Shown here: one piece after another, positions 11,901 through 21,772 of the stretch | Layout: each line of letters starts with the position of its first letter | Position numbering within the stretch: position 1 is the first letter of the stretch | DNA from: Anaeramoeba flamelloides | Lineage: Eukaryota > Metamonada > Anaeramoebidae | Reading direction: 5' to 3' | Assembly: GCA_027625915.1 (NCBI GenBank) | Contig: JANTQA010000023.1 | Coordinates: 15,004,001 to 15,068,000, forward strand | Length of the DNA stretch: 64,000 nucleotides | Made by a program: the position numbers and the translations under genes | Notes under the pieces: generated by a model | Databases searched by the model: none | What the model was told of the DNA's origin: nothing | What the model saw: the letters and a program-made list of their open reading frames with translations, nothing else

Positions 11901-14308
11901 TTTCTCCATGTTTTCCCAATCAATATCATCAATTTCGTTCAATGTTAGGTCTTTATCTAGGTGATCCAGATTTAGGTGCTTTAATTTCTTTATGAAATTA
12001 GCTTTCCTTTTTAGTATCATATGTTGAGTGGGGTCTGGCCTGGTTTACCATTTGAGAATATCCGAAGGGGGTACTCACTTGAATTTTTATTGTGTTTTTT
12101 AATTTTTTGTTAATCCAAGTAAAAAATTCTATTGGTAAATTTGTTGAAATTTCACCAACAATTTTTGATCGATCAAATGATTAGATATCATCAATTGATT
12201 TTATCTGGTTTTTCTATTCAACAAACTCAACACAAACCTTCGATCAACCATTGAAAAAAAAATTACCCGATCGAATGAAACAGATTTCCTATCTGGAAAA
12301 AAAGGAAATGAAAACAAAACAGAAAAGTCAAAAAATGAAATAATAATTTGTAAAATCAAAATTATTTCCCAGTTGAATGTAAAGCACAGTATTGTTATTC
12401 TTTCAACTGTTTAAACTGTGTCCAAATTTTTGTAATTTAATTTAAAATAAATGTAGTTTTCCTTCTATTGTTTTGTCAACTTTTAAAAACCAAATGGAAC
12501 ATCAAATCAGAGACCATATTTAAGTGTTATTGTTGTTATTGTACTTATTTTAAAATCTATGGATCAAACAAATCTCTTAAAGAATGAAATAGGATACTAG
12601 TTTTTTTCTTAAAAATTTGACAAATTTGATAACCAATAAAAAAAAAATCAACTTTTAAATCTTTGAATAATAATCAACAAAACTCTGTCTCTTGGTAAAT
12701 TGGATTAATTTGTAAATTCGAGTTAAATACTTGTAAAATATTTTAAACAAGTATGTGGATTATCCAAAATGAAATATATAAATAAAAAGTCAACAGATCT
12801 TTCTTCATATGAAAAAAAAAAGAAAAAAAAAAAATTTACAGTTGAAAGTTAGAGAATTTGATGTAAGGTGAAAATAATTAAATATTATCTATTAAACAAT
12901 GACAAAATAATAATAATAATCATAATATAATAAAAAATAATCATAATCATAATAATGTTAAAATTACTTCTAAAACAACAACAACAACAACAACAACAAC
13001 AATAATAATATAAATTTATAGTTTAAAGGGGGATTGGAGAATCTCACCAATAAAGATCCAATAAAATTTTTTACAAATGTAAAAAACATTTATTCTGGTC
13101 CCATTGCATGCGATTTATTTATTACTACCAATGATAATAAAATTTTTTCATGTGGAAGAAATGATCACGGGCAATTATCCAACGAAACTCAAGATCCCAA
13201 ATTTATAGCTGAAGAAGCGAAACTGCCTGAAGAAATTCAGGTAGAAGATATCATTGATATCAGTTGTGGATATGATCATACCTTATTATTGACACAGAAT
13301 GGGAAACTCTATTCGTGTGGAGATCACAATTACAATGGTTTAAAATTAAAAACTGATTCGACAATTTTTACAGAAATTCCAAAATTCTCAGAAGAATTTA
13401 TAATTGATATAGGCGTGGGGTCAAGGCATTCATTAGCATTGACATCAAAAGGAATCATTTACGGATGGGGTATCACCAATAATGGCCAACTTGGATCAAC
13501 GGGAACAAGCATCCATGACATTAAAAAGCTTAATATCAGAATTGGTGTGCCTTCCTCCAACTTGGCCGTTCATTGCGGTGCACATTCTTCGATTATTTAC
13601 TATTACCGCCGTTCCAGAACTGAATCAGAATTTTATGATCTTTTCAAAAGTGGAGAATTTTCCGATGGCGAAATTTCTTCGATCCCAATCCATAAAACCA
13701 TTCTTGAGCATCGTGTTGGGAAAAAATTTGAAGAAATAAAGCAAATTTTAGAAAAGCAAAAGCCTTCAAATGTTAAAACATTTCTCGAATGGATTTATTC
13801 GGGGAAAATGAAAAATCATCAAATTTTAAAAACTATTTCCGAGTCTTTACAAATTAAAGATATTGAAAAAAAGCAATTTCTTGAAGATTTAAAAAGCATG
13901 TATGAAGATAATGAAAGTAAAGATTTTATTATTGTTGTACCAGAAGAAGACGAAGAAAACCAAAGCGATGAAGAACTGGATGATGAAATGAAAGAAGAAG
14001 GCGGCGAAATTCCAGTTCATAAAATTGTTTTATTAGCTAGATCCGGCCTTTTTAGAGAAATGTTTAAAAACACTAACGAAAAGTCCAAAACAATTAACCA
14101 TGTTAAAGATTATTCCAAAAAATCAATTGAAAGTTTAGAGATTTTAATCAAATACTTTTATACTAACAAGATTGAGGTGACTGCAGACGACGATCCCCAA
14201 TTAATTTTTGAAGAATTAGAGGATGCAGCAGATTATTACCAGATTGGTTCAAATTTGAATTTTCTTTCTGAATTAAAAAAATTAAGATTTCAATTTAAAT
14301 TTAAATAA
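8243..14308 (+). CDS. RCC1-repeat protein with tandem BTB domains, two exons
   Basis: Predicted RCC1-BTB protein of 581 residues. Exon 1 is 8243-8701 and exon 2 is 13022-14308; donor TTT|GTAAAT and acceptor TTATAG|TTT are both phase 0. Exon 1 holds three RCC1-like blades (YNYEGALG, CGFEKTLYLTT, SSGYNHSLICTSDGLVYAIGD, AGYSNSFFLFSNGDLYLSG). Exon 2 holds three to four more (FSCGRNDHGQLS, SCGYDHTLLLTQNGKLYSCG, GVGSRHSLALTSKGIIYGWG.TNNGQLG). A degenerate BTB (IPIHKTILEHRVG) lies near residues 370-430 and a second BTB (IPVHKIVLLARSGLFREMF) near 480-575. RCC1-BTB proteins often act as cullin-3 adaptors or small-GTPase-linked scaffolds; that role is inferred. The two exons complement each other as one propeller, which argues for one gene, but the 4.3-kb intron is far longer than the 100-350 bp introns of eL31 and the exchanger. 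If splicing fails, each half is a truncated gene. Confidence 0.8.
9311..9553 (+). CDS. Hypothetical ORF inside the RCC1-BTB intron
   Basis: An 80-codon ORF with ATG start and mixed composition: a short Arg run near residues 25-28, then an amphipathic Leu/Ile/Phe-rich C-terminal half ending ...FVQFIFQQTV. Just downstream (9585-9655) another open stretch of similar character follows a stop, so this may be a piece of a larger or decayed gene. I do not recognise a family. An ORF of 80 codons is within chance expectation for this composition. Confidence 0.25.
   Translation: MITVNCKIKGIKFSFSFPKNNQIQRRRRNPQIIKVPILKEKLQNIICFILKSLNFPRSLENLFSENPNENFVQFIFQQTV
9895..10090. mobile_element. Short AAAAAAGTGTGA-type MITE, degenerate copies
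   Basis: The left side has TAATCATTTTAAAAAAGTATGACC and the right side reads, on the other strand, AGCTATTTTAAAAAAGTGATT. An additional internal AGCTATTTTAAAAAA block suggests two overlapping or nested degenerate copies. The same terminal motif recurs at 10808-10932, 50240-50369 and 58991-59112. Confidence 0.45.
10122..10287. mobile_element. 165-bp MITE with CTGG/CCAG ends and TA duplication
   Basis: About 166 bp flanked by TA at both sides. The left end CTGGCATTTGAATTATAAAT and the inverted right end CTGGTATTTGAATTCTAAAT are near-perfect repeats continuing into AAAATTTTCACTTCATT/GAATTTTCC. A second copy lies at 53705-53867. TA target sites suggest a Tc1/mariner-type supplier. Confidence 0.75.
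10808..10932. mobile_element. Short MITE, AAAAAAGTGTGA family
   Basis: About 125 bp with inverted ends: left GTAATTTTAAAAAAGTGTGA, and the complement of the right end GTAATTTTAAAAAAGTGTGA, a 20-bp perfect terminal repeat. TA lies next to the right end. This is the best-preserved member of this family in the window. Confidence 0.7.
11102..11680. mobile_element. 580-bp MITE family, copy 1
   Basis: 579 bp with ends AGCTATTTCCAAAAAAG and TTATTGGAAATAGCT, flanked by TA on both sides. A second copy at 16501-17083 matches along its length (shared blocks such as ACATTTCATAAAAAATAATCTT, GGAAATATGGAAAGG, GTTATATGTTTTCAATT and AATAAATTTGCCCCACTTT). No transposase ORF fits within it. The right terminal repeat overlaps the 3' end of the minus-strand ORF at 11631-12020. 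Confidence 0.85.
11631..12020 (-). CDS. Hypothetical ORF or gene fragment, unidentified
   Basis: A 129-codon ORF starting MILKRKANFIKKLKHLNL. It is rich in Lys, Asp and Leu, with helical segments and a stretch around IDWENMEKIEIKKKLQQVHI that vaguely recalls a SANT/Myb-like helix-turn-helix; I cannot confirm that. Its last ~16 codons and stop lie inside the inverted repeat of the 580-bp MITE, so the original 3' end has been replaced. It lies antisense inside the RCC1-BTB intron. The length exceeds what I would expect by chance, so it is probably a fragment of a real coding sequence, perhaps carried by a transposon or a captured gene. Confidence 0.4.
   Translation of the reverse strand: MILKRKANFIKKLKHLNLDHLDKDLTLNEIDDIDWENMEKIEIKKKLQQVHIKSLRDKVNSSKGDENWKIKKCLKISQFKENFKEKHPYLNWKSSTTLFKLKSFCNGFNRYTYKLFPIKWGKFILKYIF
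12130..12443. mobile_element. 530-bp MITE family, half-length copy
   Basis: Matches the right-hand ~310 bp of the element at 43949-44478: TATTGGTAAATTTGTT.AAAT, CACCAACAATTTTTGAT, CAACTGTTTAAACTGTGTCCAAATTTTTG. It ends in the usual terminal repeat. The left ~215 bp is absent, with the break just before TATTGGTAAATTTG. Confidence 0.7.
12978..13000. repeat. (CAA)n microsatellite before the acceptor
   Basis: About eight CAA units followed by AAT units, ending 20 bp before the AG acceptor of RCC1-BTB exon 2. Purely a simple repeat; it lies in the intron under the two-exon model. Confidence 0.85.
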
Positions 14309-14638
14309 ATATTTTTCTTCGTATATATATATATATATATATATACATTAGGAGATTTTTGGCAAAAATAATTTTTTTTATATTATAATTATCATTTTTT
14401 TTTGTGATTGATATTATTATTTTAAAAATTAGTTTCTGAATTCTTCTTTTTAAAAAATCAATTATTTTTCCTAGAATTATTTCAAAATATTTTATATTTA
14501 AATTTATATTTAATTGTTTTGTGATTGCAAAAAAACACTTTTTAAAGAAGAAGTAAATTATTTTTATAAAAATTAATTTCAAATAGTTCATAAAACTTTT
14601 AATTGTCAAGTTATTTCTCTAAAATTCTTTTTGTTTTT

Positions 14639-15034
14639 GAGAACCGGTATGGGTAAGTGGAAACACAACCCAGTGTACAATCTGAAGGCCGGGGTTCTAT
14701 TCCCTTAACCATTATTTCTTATTGTTTACCATTTTCTCAAATATCCACCACGGTGTAATTTTAATTAAAAATCGGTCTTATGCTTCTTAGAACCACTAAT
14801 TCTTTGAGGAAATCGTTTGACCGAATTGAATCTTTTTTACTATTATAAAAATCGAACCTGAACGGAATTGGAACAAAATCCCTCTCAATTTATGGAGCGG
14901 ATCTGATTTTTGGGAGAAATGACCAGCTCTCACTTGGTTCAACAATATCTCTAATTCAAATTAGGGATTCGGGCAAACAGGTGGACTTTTAGTACCCACT
15001 CTTTAATGGAAAAAAAAAAAAAAAAAAAAAAAAA
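14639..15034 (+). mobile_element. tRNA-derived SINE with target site duplication
   Basis: About 396 bp flanked by a perfect 16-bp direct repeat AATTCTTTTTGTTTTT (14623-14638 and 15035-15050). The head has a box-A-like TGGGTAAGTGG (14650-14660) and a box-B-like GGTTCTATTCC (14693-14703), close to the pol III consensus and correctly spaced for a tRNA-like promoter. A ~300-bp body of higher GC than its surroundings follows, and the element ends in a long oligo-A tail (15010-15034). These are the hallmarks of a LINE-mobilised SINE. The perfect duplication implies a fairly recent insertion. I see no second copy in the window. Confidence 0.85.
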
Positions 15035-15094
15035 AATTCTTTTTGTTTTTTTTTTTAAAGATAATATTTTTCGAATTTTAAATTTGGTAAATTA

Positions 15095-15623
15095 AACTAT
15101 ATTCCAAAAATTTGGACACATTTTAAACAGTTGGAAGAATAAAAGTATTATACTTTAAATTCAATTAAGAAAGAATTTTGATTTTACAAAGTATTTTCAT
15201 TTTTTATCTTTTTTGATTAGTTTTCATGACCTTTTTTCCAGTTACGTAATCTGTTTCGTTAGATCTGGAATTTTTTTTCGATGGTTGGTAGAAGGTTAGT
15301 GTTGAGTTTGTTTAATAGAAATATCATATTCAATTGGTTGATGGTATCTTAACTTTTGATCAATCAACAATTGTTGGTGTAATTTCAACAAATTTACCAA
15401 TACATTTTTTGTTCAGCTCGTTTCATTATTTTGGACACACCTATTTTTATTTTTGAGTTTTATATTTTTTTCTTTTATTTGGATTAAAATTATTACTTAT
15501 AAAAACATTAATAAACTGTAATTTAAATGCGGTTTTGTATTAGGTCAGGAAAAATATAATAAATTGAGTTTTGTTTTGCCTATTTTTGATTTTGGTTGTG
15601 TCCTTAATTTTTGGAATGGGGTT
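15095..15623. mobile_element. 530-bp MITE family, full-length copy
   Basis: 529 bp between TA dinucleotides. Ends: AACTATATTCCAAAAATTTGG and (inverted) AACCCCATTCCAAAAATTAAGG. The interior matches the inverted sequence of 43949-44478 and 39314-39844, e.g. GTTGGTG.AATTTCAACAAATTTACCAAT. It starts 45 bp after the SINE duplication. Confidence 0.85.
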
Positions 15624-15808
15624 TAGTAATATGTTGATTGAAATAATATTTTATTAAACTAAAGAATATCAATTTTTTGACTCAATTAATTGTGCAAAAT
15701 AAAATATTTATCAATAAATTTATTCATATAACTATAATTATTAAAAGAAGATTAATAGAAGTAAATCGATACTTTTGAATAGTTTTTCTGAAATTCTAAT
15801 ATATACTA

Positions 15809-16270
15809 ACTGTTGAGAGAAAATTTTTGGACAGAGAAAAATAGTTGGAAAGCAATTTTAATTTAGAACAGTAATGAAAATTATTTTTAATTTCTTTCGT
15901 TTGTGAAATAACTAAAGAAAATAGCACTAATATAATTATTAGAATAACGATTAATGTGATTCTACTATTTCAAAACTATATCTCTTATAATCTAAACCAA
16001 GTTTAAAAATTACCATTTTCAGAATTAATAGTAAACTTTACTACAACTTGGATTTTTGTTAAAATAACATGATCTACTTTAGTTATCAACCCTTCAAATG
16101 AGTGTTCTAGACAAACCACAGATTAATGAACTTGTAACACCTTGAAAACCTGTATTTATATAAAAGTTACCTAGTTATCAATAGGATTTGATTTTAAATT
16201 TTACTAATGTTTCCAATTAAAAATGGTGTACAACCATTTTTTTTGTGTCCAAAATTTTTCTCTCAACAGT
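15809..16270. mobile_element. 460-bp MITE with 24-bp terminal repeats
   Basis: Ends ACTGTTGAGAGAAAATTTTTG and (inverted) ACTGTTGAGAGAAAAATTTTG, both continuing into GACA. No other copy is seen in the window. Between the ends is AT-rich DNA with no transposase-like ORF. Confidence 0.7.
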
Positions 16271-16500
16271 AATAATAATTTAAAAAAGAATTTTATTTTT
16301 AGTTTATATTTTTGATAGTTTTCAAACATAATTCCTCATTTGAGATTACACAACATAAGAAGTCAAAAGTAATTTCCTGTTTCCAGTAAAAAAATATTCA
16401 AGATAAAAAACGAATTCTTTATGTTCTGCTCTACATCCTTGAGTTTTTAAAGTTGATTAATCTGAAATTTTTTTCATATTTATTTTTATAATAGATAATT

Positions 16501-17083
16501 AGGTATTTATAAAAAAGTGGGGCATTTTTTTTACATTTCATAAAAAATAATCTTTTTTAGTGATGGCAATCATTAATCAACTTTACCAAATTAAGTTTAA
16601 TATTTGTACTGATTGAACCAACAGCTTATATATTTAATTCAAAACATGTTAGTTGAAATATTCCAAAAAAATGAAACAAAAAATAGTACTTTTTTTGGTT
16701 AAGGCAATGTACGACCGTTTTCAAATAAAAACCGGAAATATGGAAAGGGAACAAATGATTTTTTAAACAATAAAACCCAGTTATATGTTTTCAATTATAT
16801 TGTAATTTTTTTTGAGATTATACAAGTTATGAAAATGATTTTTTCGATCAAAAAAAAAAAATAATAAACACCAATTTTCACCACAAAAAAATATCAGATA
16901 AAATTGAGATCAGAAATTTTAATATATTTTATATATGCAATACAATACTAAGAAACAAATTGAATTATTATCAAGAATCTATAACTTGTTGTTAATTATT
17001 TTAGATATTTAAATCCTTTTTTGAAGAATTGGTTACATAAATATATTCTAAAATAAATTTGCCCCACTTTCTTGGAAATAGCT
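16501..17083. mobile_element. 580-bp MITE family, copy 2
   Basis: Same element as 11102-11680. The left end reads AGGTATTTATAAAAAAGTGGGG and the right end CCCCACTTTCTTGGAAATAGCT followed by TA. Internal similarity runs through the whole length in the same orientation. Confidence 0.85.
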
Positions 17084-18350
17084 TATATATTTTAGTAAAT
17101 TAAATATCTGATTCTTTTCTTAAGTTTTCCAAAAATCTATCAGGTATATCTAATTAATTTTTTTTTTTTATTTATAATAAAAACCTTTTATTATTATCTA
17201 TGAATGGTAAATTAAATATTAAATGCACATACACTTAAATATAAATAAAGGAATTTAAATATAAAAAAATTTTTTTTCCATCGTTATTAATTCATGAAAA
17301 TAATTTCAAGCAGTCATATTTTAAAACTAATTCTTTTAAATTTATTTATTGTAATTTTTAGAAATATTTTACTATTTTATAGGGTAGAATTATCTTAAAA
17401 GTAATTAATAATTTATATTTCTTCCTTCTTTTTATACTTTAAACAAAAAGGAAAAAAATTATTTGAATTTTTATTGACCATATAGCATTTATTTAAACAA
17501 TTTTTAAATAGTCTGATTTTTTGAATTGTCAAAATTTGGAATAACTTAAATATCATATTACTTGTAAATAAAGACTTTTATATATATATATATATATATA
17601 TATTCTTGTGAAATATTTCTTTCGTCTATTCAAGAGTCTTGTACAAGTAAAAACACGAAAAAAAGCTTTATAATATTTAAAATAGTCTGGTAAAATCTTT
17701 AATTTTACTTTATGTAATTAAATTCTAGAAAAAAATCAAGTCAGTTTTTGATAATTCAAAAGAATTAAAAAAAAATAAAAAATGGTACAATTTTCTTTTA
17801 AATTCTCTATAATTCACTATTATTATTTTGCCATGAAATACAATAGAAAGTTTTGAACTATTTCTATCTCTCAAATTAAAAAAAAATTCAAAAAAAATTA
17901 AACTCTTTAAATTCAATAATTTGTTATTTTTGAACTTATAAATTTCGTTTTTTGTTAAATTATTTTTTTTTTTTGAATTCCAATTGATTTTATTTTTCTT
18001 TTACTAATTATTTATTTTTCTAAATAACATATGTGTGACTTTTTTAATATAAATTTGTATTTTATTTTTACTTTCTTTAATTGAAAAGATTATATTTTTG
18101 AATTTAAAATTTATTTTCTAAATAAGAATTGGTATTTTTCTATTTTTTGTTTGGAGAATTTCAATAATAAATGAATTAATCCAAGAATTCAAATAATTTT
18201 AATATATTATTTTATAATTGAAAACATATTGTCTATTTATTAATTGATTTAATTTAATTGATTTAAATTCTCTAATTTTTTAAATATTGTTATGAATTAT
18301 TATTAAAGAATAATTTAAAGTATCATAGGTCCCTGATTATAAAACTATTA

Positions 18351-18545
18351 CAGGCATTTTCAAAATTAAGGCACAAACTTACCACAAGAATTAAGGTACA
18401 ATAAAAATCTCAAATTAAAGTATATTATATTGAATTTTTTTTACAAATTATTTTATTATAAACTGACTTTTTGCTGTAATTTGGTATATTTTTTGTACCT
18501 TATTTTTTCTTGAAAGTTTTCTCCTTAAAAGTAGAATCCAATGTT
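18351..18545. mobile_element. 197-bp foldback MITE, degraded copy
   Basis: Preceded by TA. It retains AAATTAAGGCACAAACTT, AATCTCAAATTAAAG and, on the right arm, TTTTGTACCTTAT and CCTTAAAAGTAGAA, matching the family at 22823-23020 with much divergence. The right boundary is approximate. Confidence 0.5.
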
Positions 18546-19394
18546 TCTATATATGAATTTTTATCAAAATAAATCCCAAATATTAAATCAGTTTAAATTT
18601 TTCGAAATAATAATTTTATCTTTCTCATACTTTCTTGAAATTGAATAATACTTTCAGTTGTAGAATTTGATTTTTGAAGATTATGAATTTTTATTTTTTC
18701 AAATCAAAATACAATCATATAGATACTTTTAGCAATGATTTGTTAAAGATATAAATTTTATGAATTTAAAATTTTCTTTGAAGTGAAAAAATGAGTGATT
18801 ATGGATCTCCTTGTAATATACCAATCGTTTCTTCTTAAATATTTGATAAATTAAATGTTGAAAAAACAAAAAGATCTTTTCAAAACTAATTTGAAATAAT
18901 ATTTTTTGGGATCTTATTAAGAAACCAATTGGAAATTTGAGATAAAAATTTATTTAATATCAAATGATTAAAGTAATATCTTGGGATAAGATAAAAATGA
19001 ACTTTTTTCAGAAATATTATTGATATATACAAAACAATCAAAATAATTTGAAGTTCAATTTCTATTTTTATTAATCTTAAATCTACTTTTAAACACTGTG
19101 CTTTTAGGTAAAAATAGTGAAATTGTTGATATCCCCCTATAAAACAGTTCAATAATCCCAGTTATATTAATCGATTGTTATTTTATTTTATATCAAATCG
19201 GAATTATTTGCAATTTTCACAATTTTACCCATCTTAAATCCTTCCTAAATATTCATCTAACACTTTCATAATTTCCATTTCAAATTCTATAAACACAAAA
19301 CAATGCCACAATGGTTCTAATTATAGTTTTTAGAAACTTTTTACAAGCTTGAAATGTTTTCAAATTAGAAATTTTACTTGAAAATCCCTTACAG

Positions 19395-19575
19395 TCATTT
19401 TTTTTTTTAATTTTCATTTTAAGATCTATTTTTTATTGTTTTGTGTTGATTTTCAATTTAACTTCGAAAGGAGTAACTGTTTTGTCTAATTTCTTCAGAG
19501 TGAAAATTCTTTTTGGAAAGTGAATGTAATATAACACAATAACTAAACAGACGACCGGGTGGGAACTGAATCCTT
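19395..19575 (-). CDS. Possible terminal exon, unidentified
   Basis: A ~60-codon open stretch on the minus strand follows a possible acceptor (AATTAG|TTGGAC) and ends with a TAA. It reads ...GQELFEGFSSHPVVC..., then FPKRIFTLKKLDKTVTPFEV, and has a more protein-like composition than its surroundings, with a hydrophobic segment in the middle. A second short open stretch follows near 19309-19255. No family recognised; it may be chance. Confidence 0.2.
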
Positions 19576-20011
19576 CAAACAGTTCTTGACCAATAATATT
19601 TCTAAAGTCCAACTAATTATACCGAGTTTCTTAATATTTAAATCCCTAAAACAAATTACTCAATGTAAAATTGAAATTATTTCATAAAGGTAAAAAAAAA
19701 CAAACATTTTCGAACATTTATTTGAATATTTCTGTATTTCGATTCAAAAAACAAAAAGAAAAAATGATATTATTTCGGGGTTTGAATTTATTTGGGTTGT
19801 TCTACACTAAAAAAGTTATCAATTAATATACTTCCACAGGTACATGGTTTAAATTTCACAAATCTTAATCACAACAAAATTACTGAAAAAAAAAACAAAA
19901 AATATTTCATTTTTTTAAGATCAACGTAATTAAAATTTTCAAAGAAAACCTTTTCAAACCAAAGAAATAAAAACAAGAAATTATCTTTTAATTTTCAAAC
20001 ACAAATCCCAT

Positions 20012-20922
20012 ATGAAAAGAGTTGTGCCTCTTATTGAAACGTTTTCTGTACAAGTGAACAACCCAGAATTGGCTGACGTAAAATTTTTAGTTGGAAAGGA
20101 TCGTGAACCGATTTATGGACACCGTTTTATACTTGCACTATGCTCAGGGATGTTCCAAACAATGTTTTATTCTGCGGAATGGAGAGAAACGTTTGATCCC
20201 AAGTTAGCTGAAGTTCTTGTGCCCGATATGGATCCGCCATCGTTTCTGGCGATGCTAAAGTTTGTTTACACTAAGGAATTGACTCTTAACGACCAAATTG
20301 TTTGGCTAGTGCTATACGGGGCAGACAAATACAAAATACCCGAGCTCGTTGTTACTTGTTTAAAATATCTTGGTGAGAATTTTTCCATTTCAAAATCTTT
20401 ATTCATTTTAAATAAAAGCATCGGGCTTGCTCCTTTGTCATTTCGGAAAAAATTGCTTGGAATGATTACAAAAAAGTCTCATCGGATTTTAAGAGTACCC
20501 AATTGCTTGTCAACAATTAAGCAAGGTACCTGTGTGGATGTGTTAAAATGCAAGCATTTGTTAATACCAGAAATTGAATTATTTTATCGTGTTGTTGAAA
20601 GAGGGAAAGCGATCTGCAAATTGCGTTGCTTACAACCTACCCCTCCGAAATTAAGAAAAATTTTGTCCAAGCTCTTGCCTTTAATTAAACTCAAATTAAT
20701 GACTCTTGATGAATTAAAAGAAGTGAAAACCTATCGGTTGTACAAAACAAAAACAATTAAAAGATATATCCACAAAGTAAGCCAACACAATAAGAAGAAT
20801 GAGAAGGATAATGAGAAGGATAATGATATTTATAGTGATAGTGATAGTGATAGTGATAGTGATAGTGGGAGTGGGAGTGATAGTGATAGTGATAGTGATG
20901 ACGATGATGATGATAATACGAA

Positions 20923-20953
<31 letters not shown>

Positions 20954-21772
20954 AAGAAGAAGAAAAAGAAGAATAAGAATAAAAAGAAAAAAAGAAAAAA
21001 ACAAATAAAAAATAAAATTGAACAGCCAAATGACAAAAAACATAAACAATTTAAAATTCCACTGAGAACAAGATCACAAAAGCCCATTGAAGACATTTCT
21101 GTTTTATTATTAGGTACTTGGAATTCAACAGAAGACGCAAAGGTCCGTGTCAATGATGTTTTAAATTCAACAAAATCTGGTGGCATTCAAAAAATTGAAG
21201 TTCTAAATCTCTTAAACAAAGATTTAATTTGGGGTGAATTAAAAAAATATGATGTAATTTTTATTTTTAGTTTGCACAAATTTAAAAACCCCACAAATGT
21301 GGGGAATTTGCTTGCAGATTTCGTCAAGGATGGCGGTGGTGTAGTGATAAGCTCTGTGTTTGCATTAAAAAATGATACAAACCAGGTAGAGATCCAAGGC
21401 AAAATTGTTGACGAGCAATTGATACCAATTCAAAAAACCTCAATTGTGTTTGGCCAGCAATCAAGGCTGGGCAGCATTTTGGATCCTAACCACCCAATTA
21501 TGCACAATGTCCAAAGATTTGAAGGCGGTAAATATTCTGATCGGTGCAGTGTTTTTTCCGTAATCAACGGGGCAACACCCATCGCACTATGGGAAGACGG
21601 CAGAATTTTGGTTGCAGAATTACGGAAAAAAAGCGTCTATGGCCTTGTAGTCGTTCTTAATTTTTATCCAATCTCTGACCAAATAGAAGGGTTGGATGGC
21701 GATTTTTGGGACCACAAAACAGATGGGCAAAAAATAATCGCAAATTCAATCAAATATGTCGCATTAAACTAA
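20012..21772 (+). CDS. BTB-BACK protein fused to a ThuA/amidotransferase-like domain
   Basis: Single-exon gene of 586 residues. BTB domain at residues ~18-120 (ADVKFLVGKD, YGHRFILALCSGMFQTMFY, FLAMLKFVYTKEL, LVLYGADKYKIPELV). A BACK-type helical region follows at ~121-240 and ends with LLPLIKLKLMTLDELKEV, a typical BACK terminus. Then comes a low-complexity linker (~270-335) of (Ser-Asp)n, an Asp run and a Lys run encoded by GATAGT and AAG repeats. Residues ~355-586 form a Rossmann-like domain resembling ThuA/class I glutamine amidotransferases: ISVLLLG.W at the first strand, YDVIFIFS, VGNLLADFVKDGGGVVIS, DPNHPIMHNV and DGQKIIANSIKYV at the end. The nucleophilic Cys expected after the elbow strand is not seen (GGGVVISSVF), so catalysis is doubtful. 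BTB-BACK proteins commonly bind cullin-3; the C-terminal domain could recognise substrate. That role is inference. The start is the first ATG in frame. Confidence 0.88.
20840..20980 (+). repeat. In-frame codon repeats, (GATAGT)n and (AAG)n
   Basis: Tandem hexamers GATAGT encode alternating Ser-Asp, then GAT runs encode Asp, then AAG/AAA runs encode about 20 Lys. The acidic block directly next to a basic block forms the linker between BTB-BACK and the C-terminal domain. Length is likely polymorphic. Confidence 0.85.

Larger units (their letters stand above)
8702..13021 (+). other. Oversized intron of the RCC1-BTB gene
   Basis: 4,320 bp between GT at 8702 and AG at 13020-13021. It contains members of at least four transposon families (about 9895-10090, 10122-10287, about 10808-10932, 11102-11680, about 12130-12443), two unexplained ORFs (9311-9553 plus, 11631-12020 minus), two poly-T tracts and a (CAA)n tract close to the acceptor. 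Confidence 0.7.
14309..20011. other. Gene-poor region with SINE and MITEs
   Basis: 5.7 kb without a confident gene. Contains (TA)n tracts near 14323-14345 and 17578-17603, a SINE (14639-15034), MITEs at 15095-15623, 15809-16270 and 16501-17083, and a degraded 197-bp-family copy near 18351-18545. A minus-strand open stretch near 19395-19575 is listed separately. Confidence 0.6.

Noticed and set aside
19549-19600. Possible tRNA or tRNA-like segment
   Set aside because: No cloverleaf can be drawn and box A is missing.
20714-21186. Several overlapping antisense and alternative-frame ORFs of Ser, Leu, Ile or Arg runs
   Set aside because: They are frame shadows of the codon repeats in the BTB-BACK gene linker.
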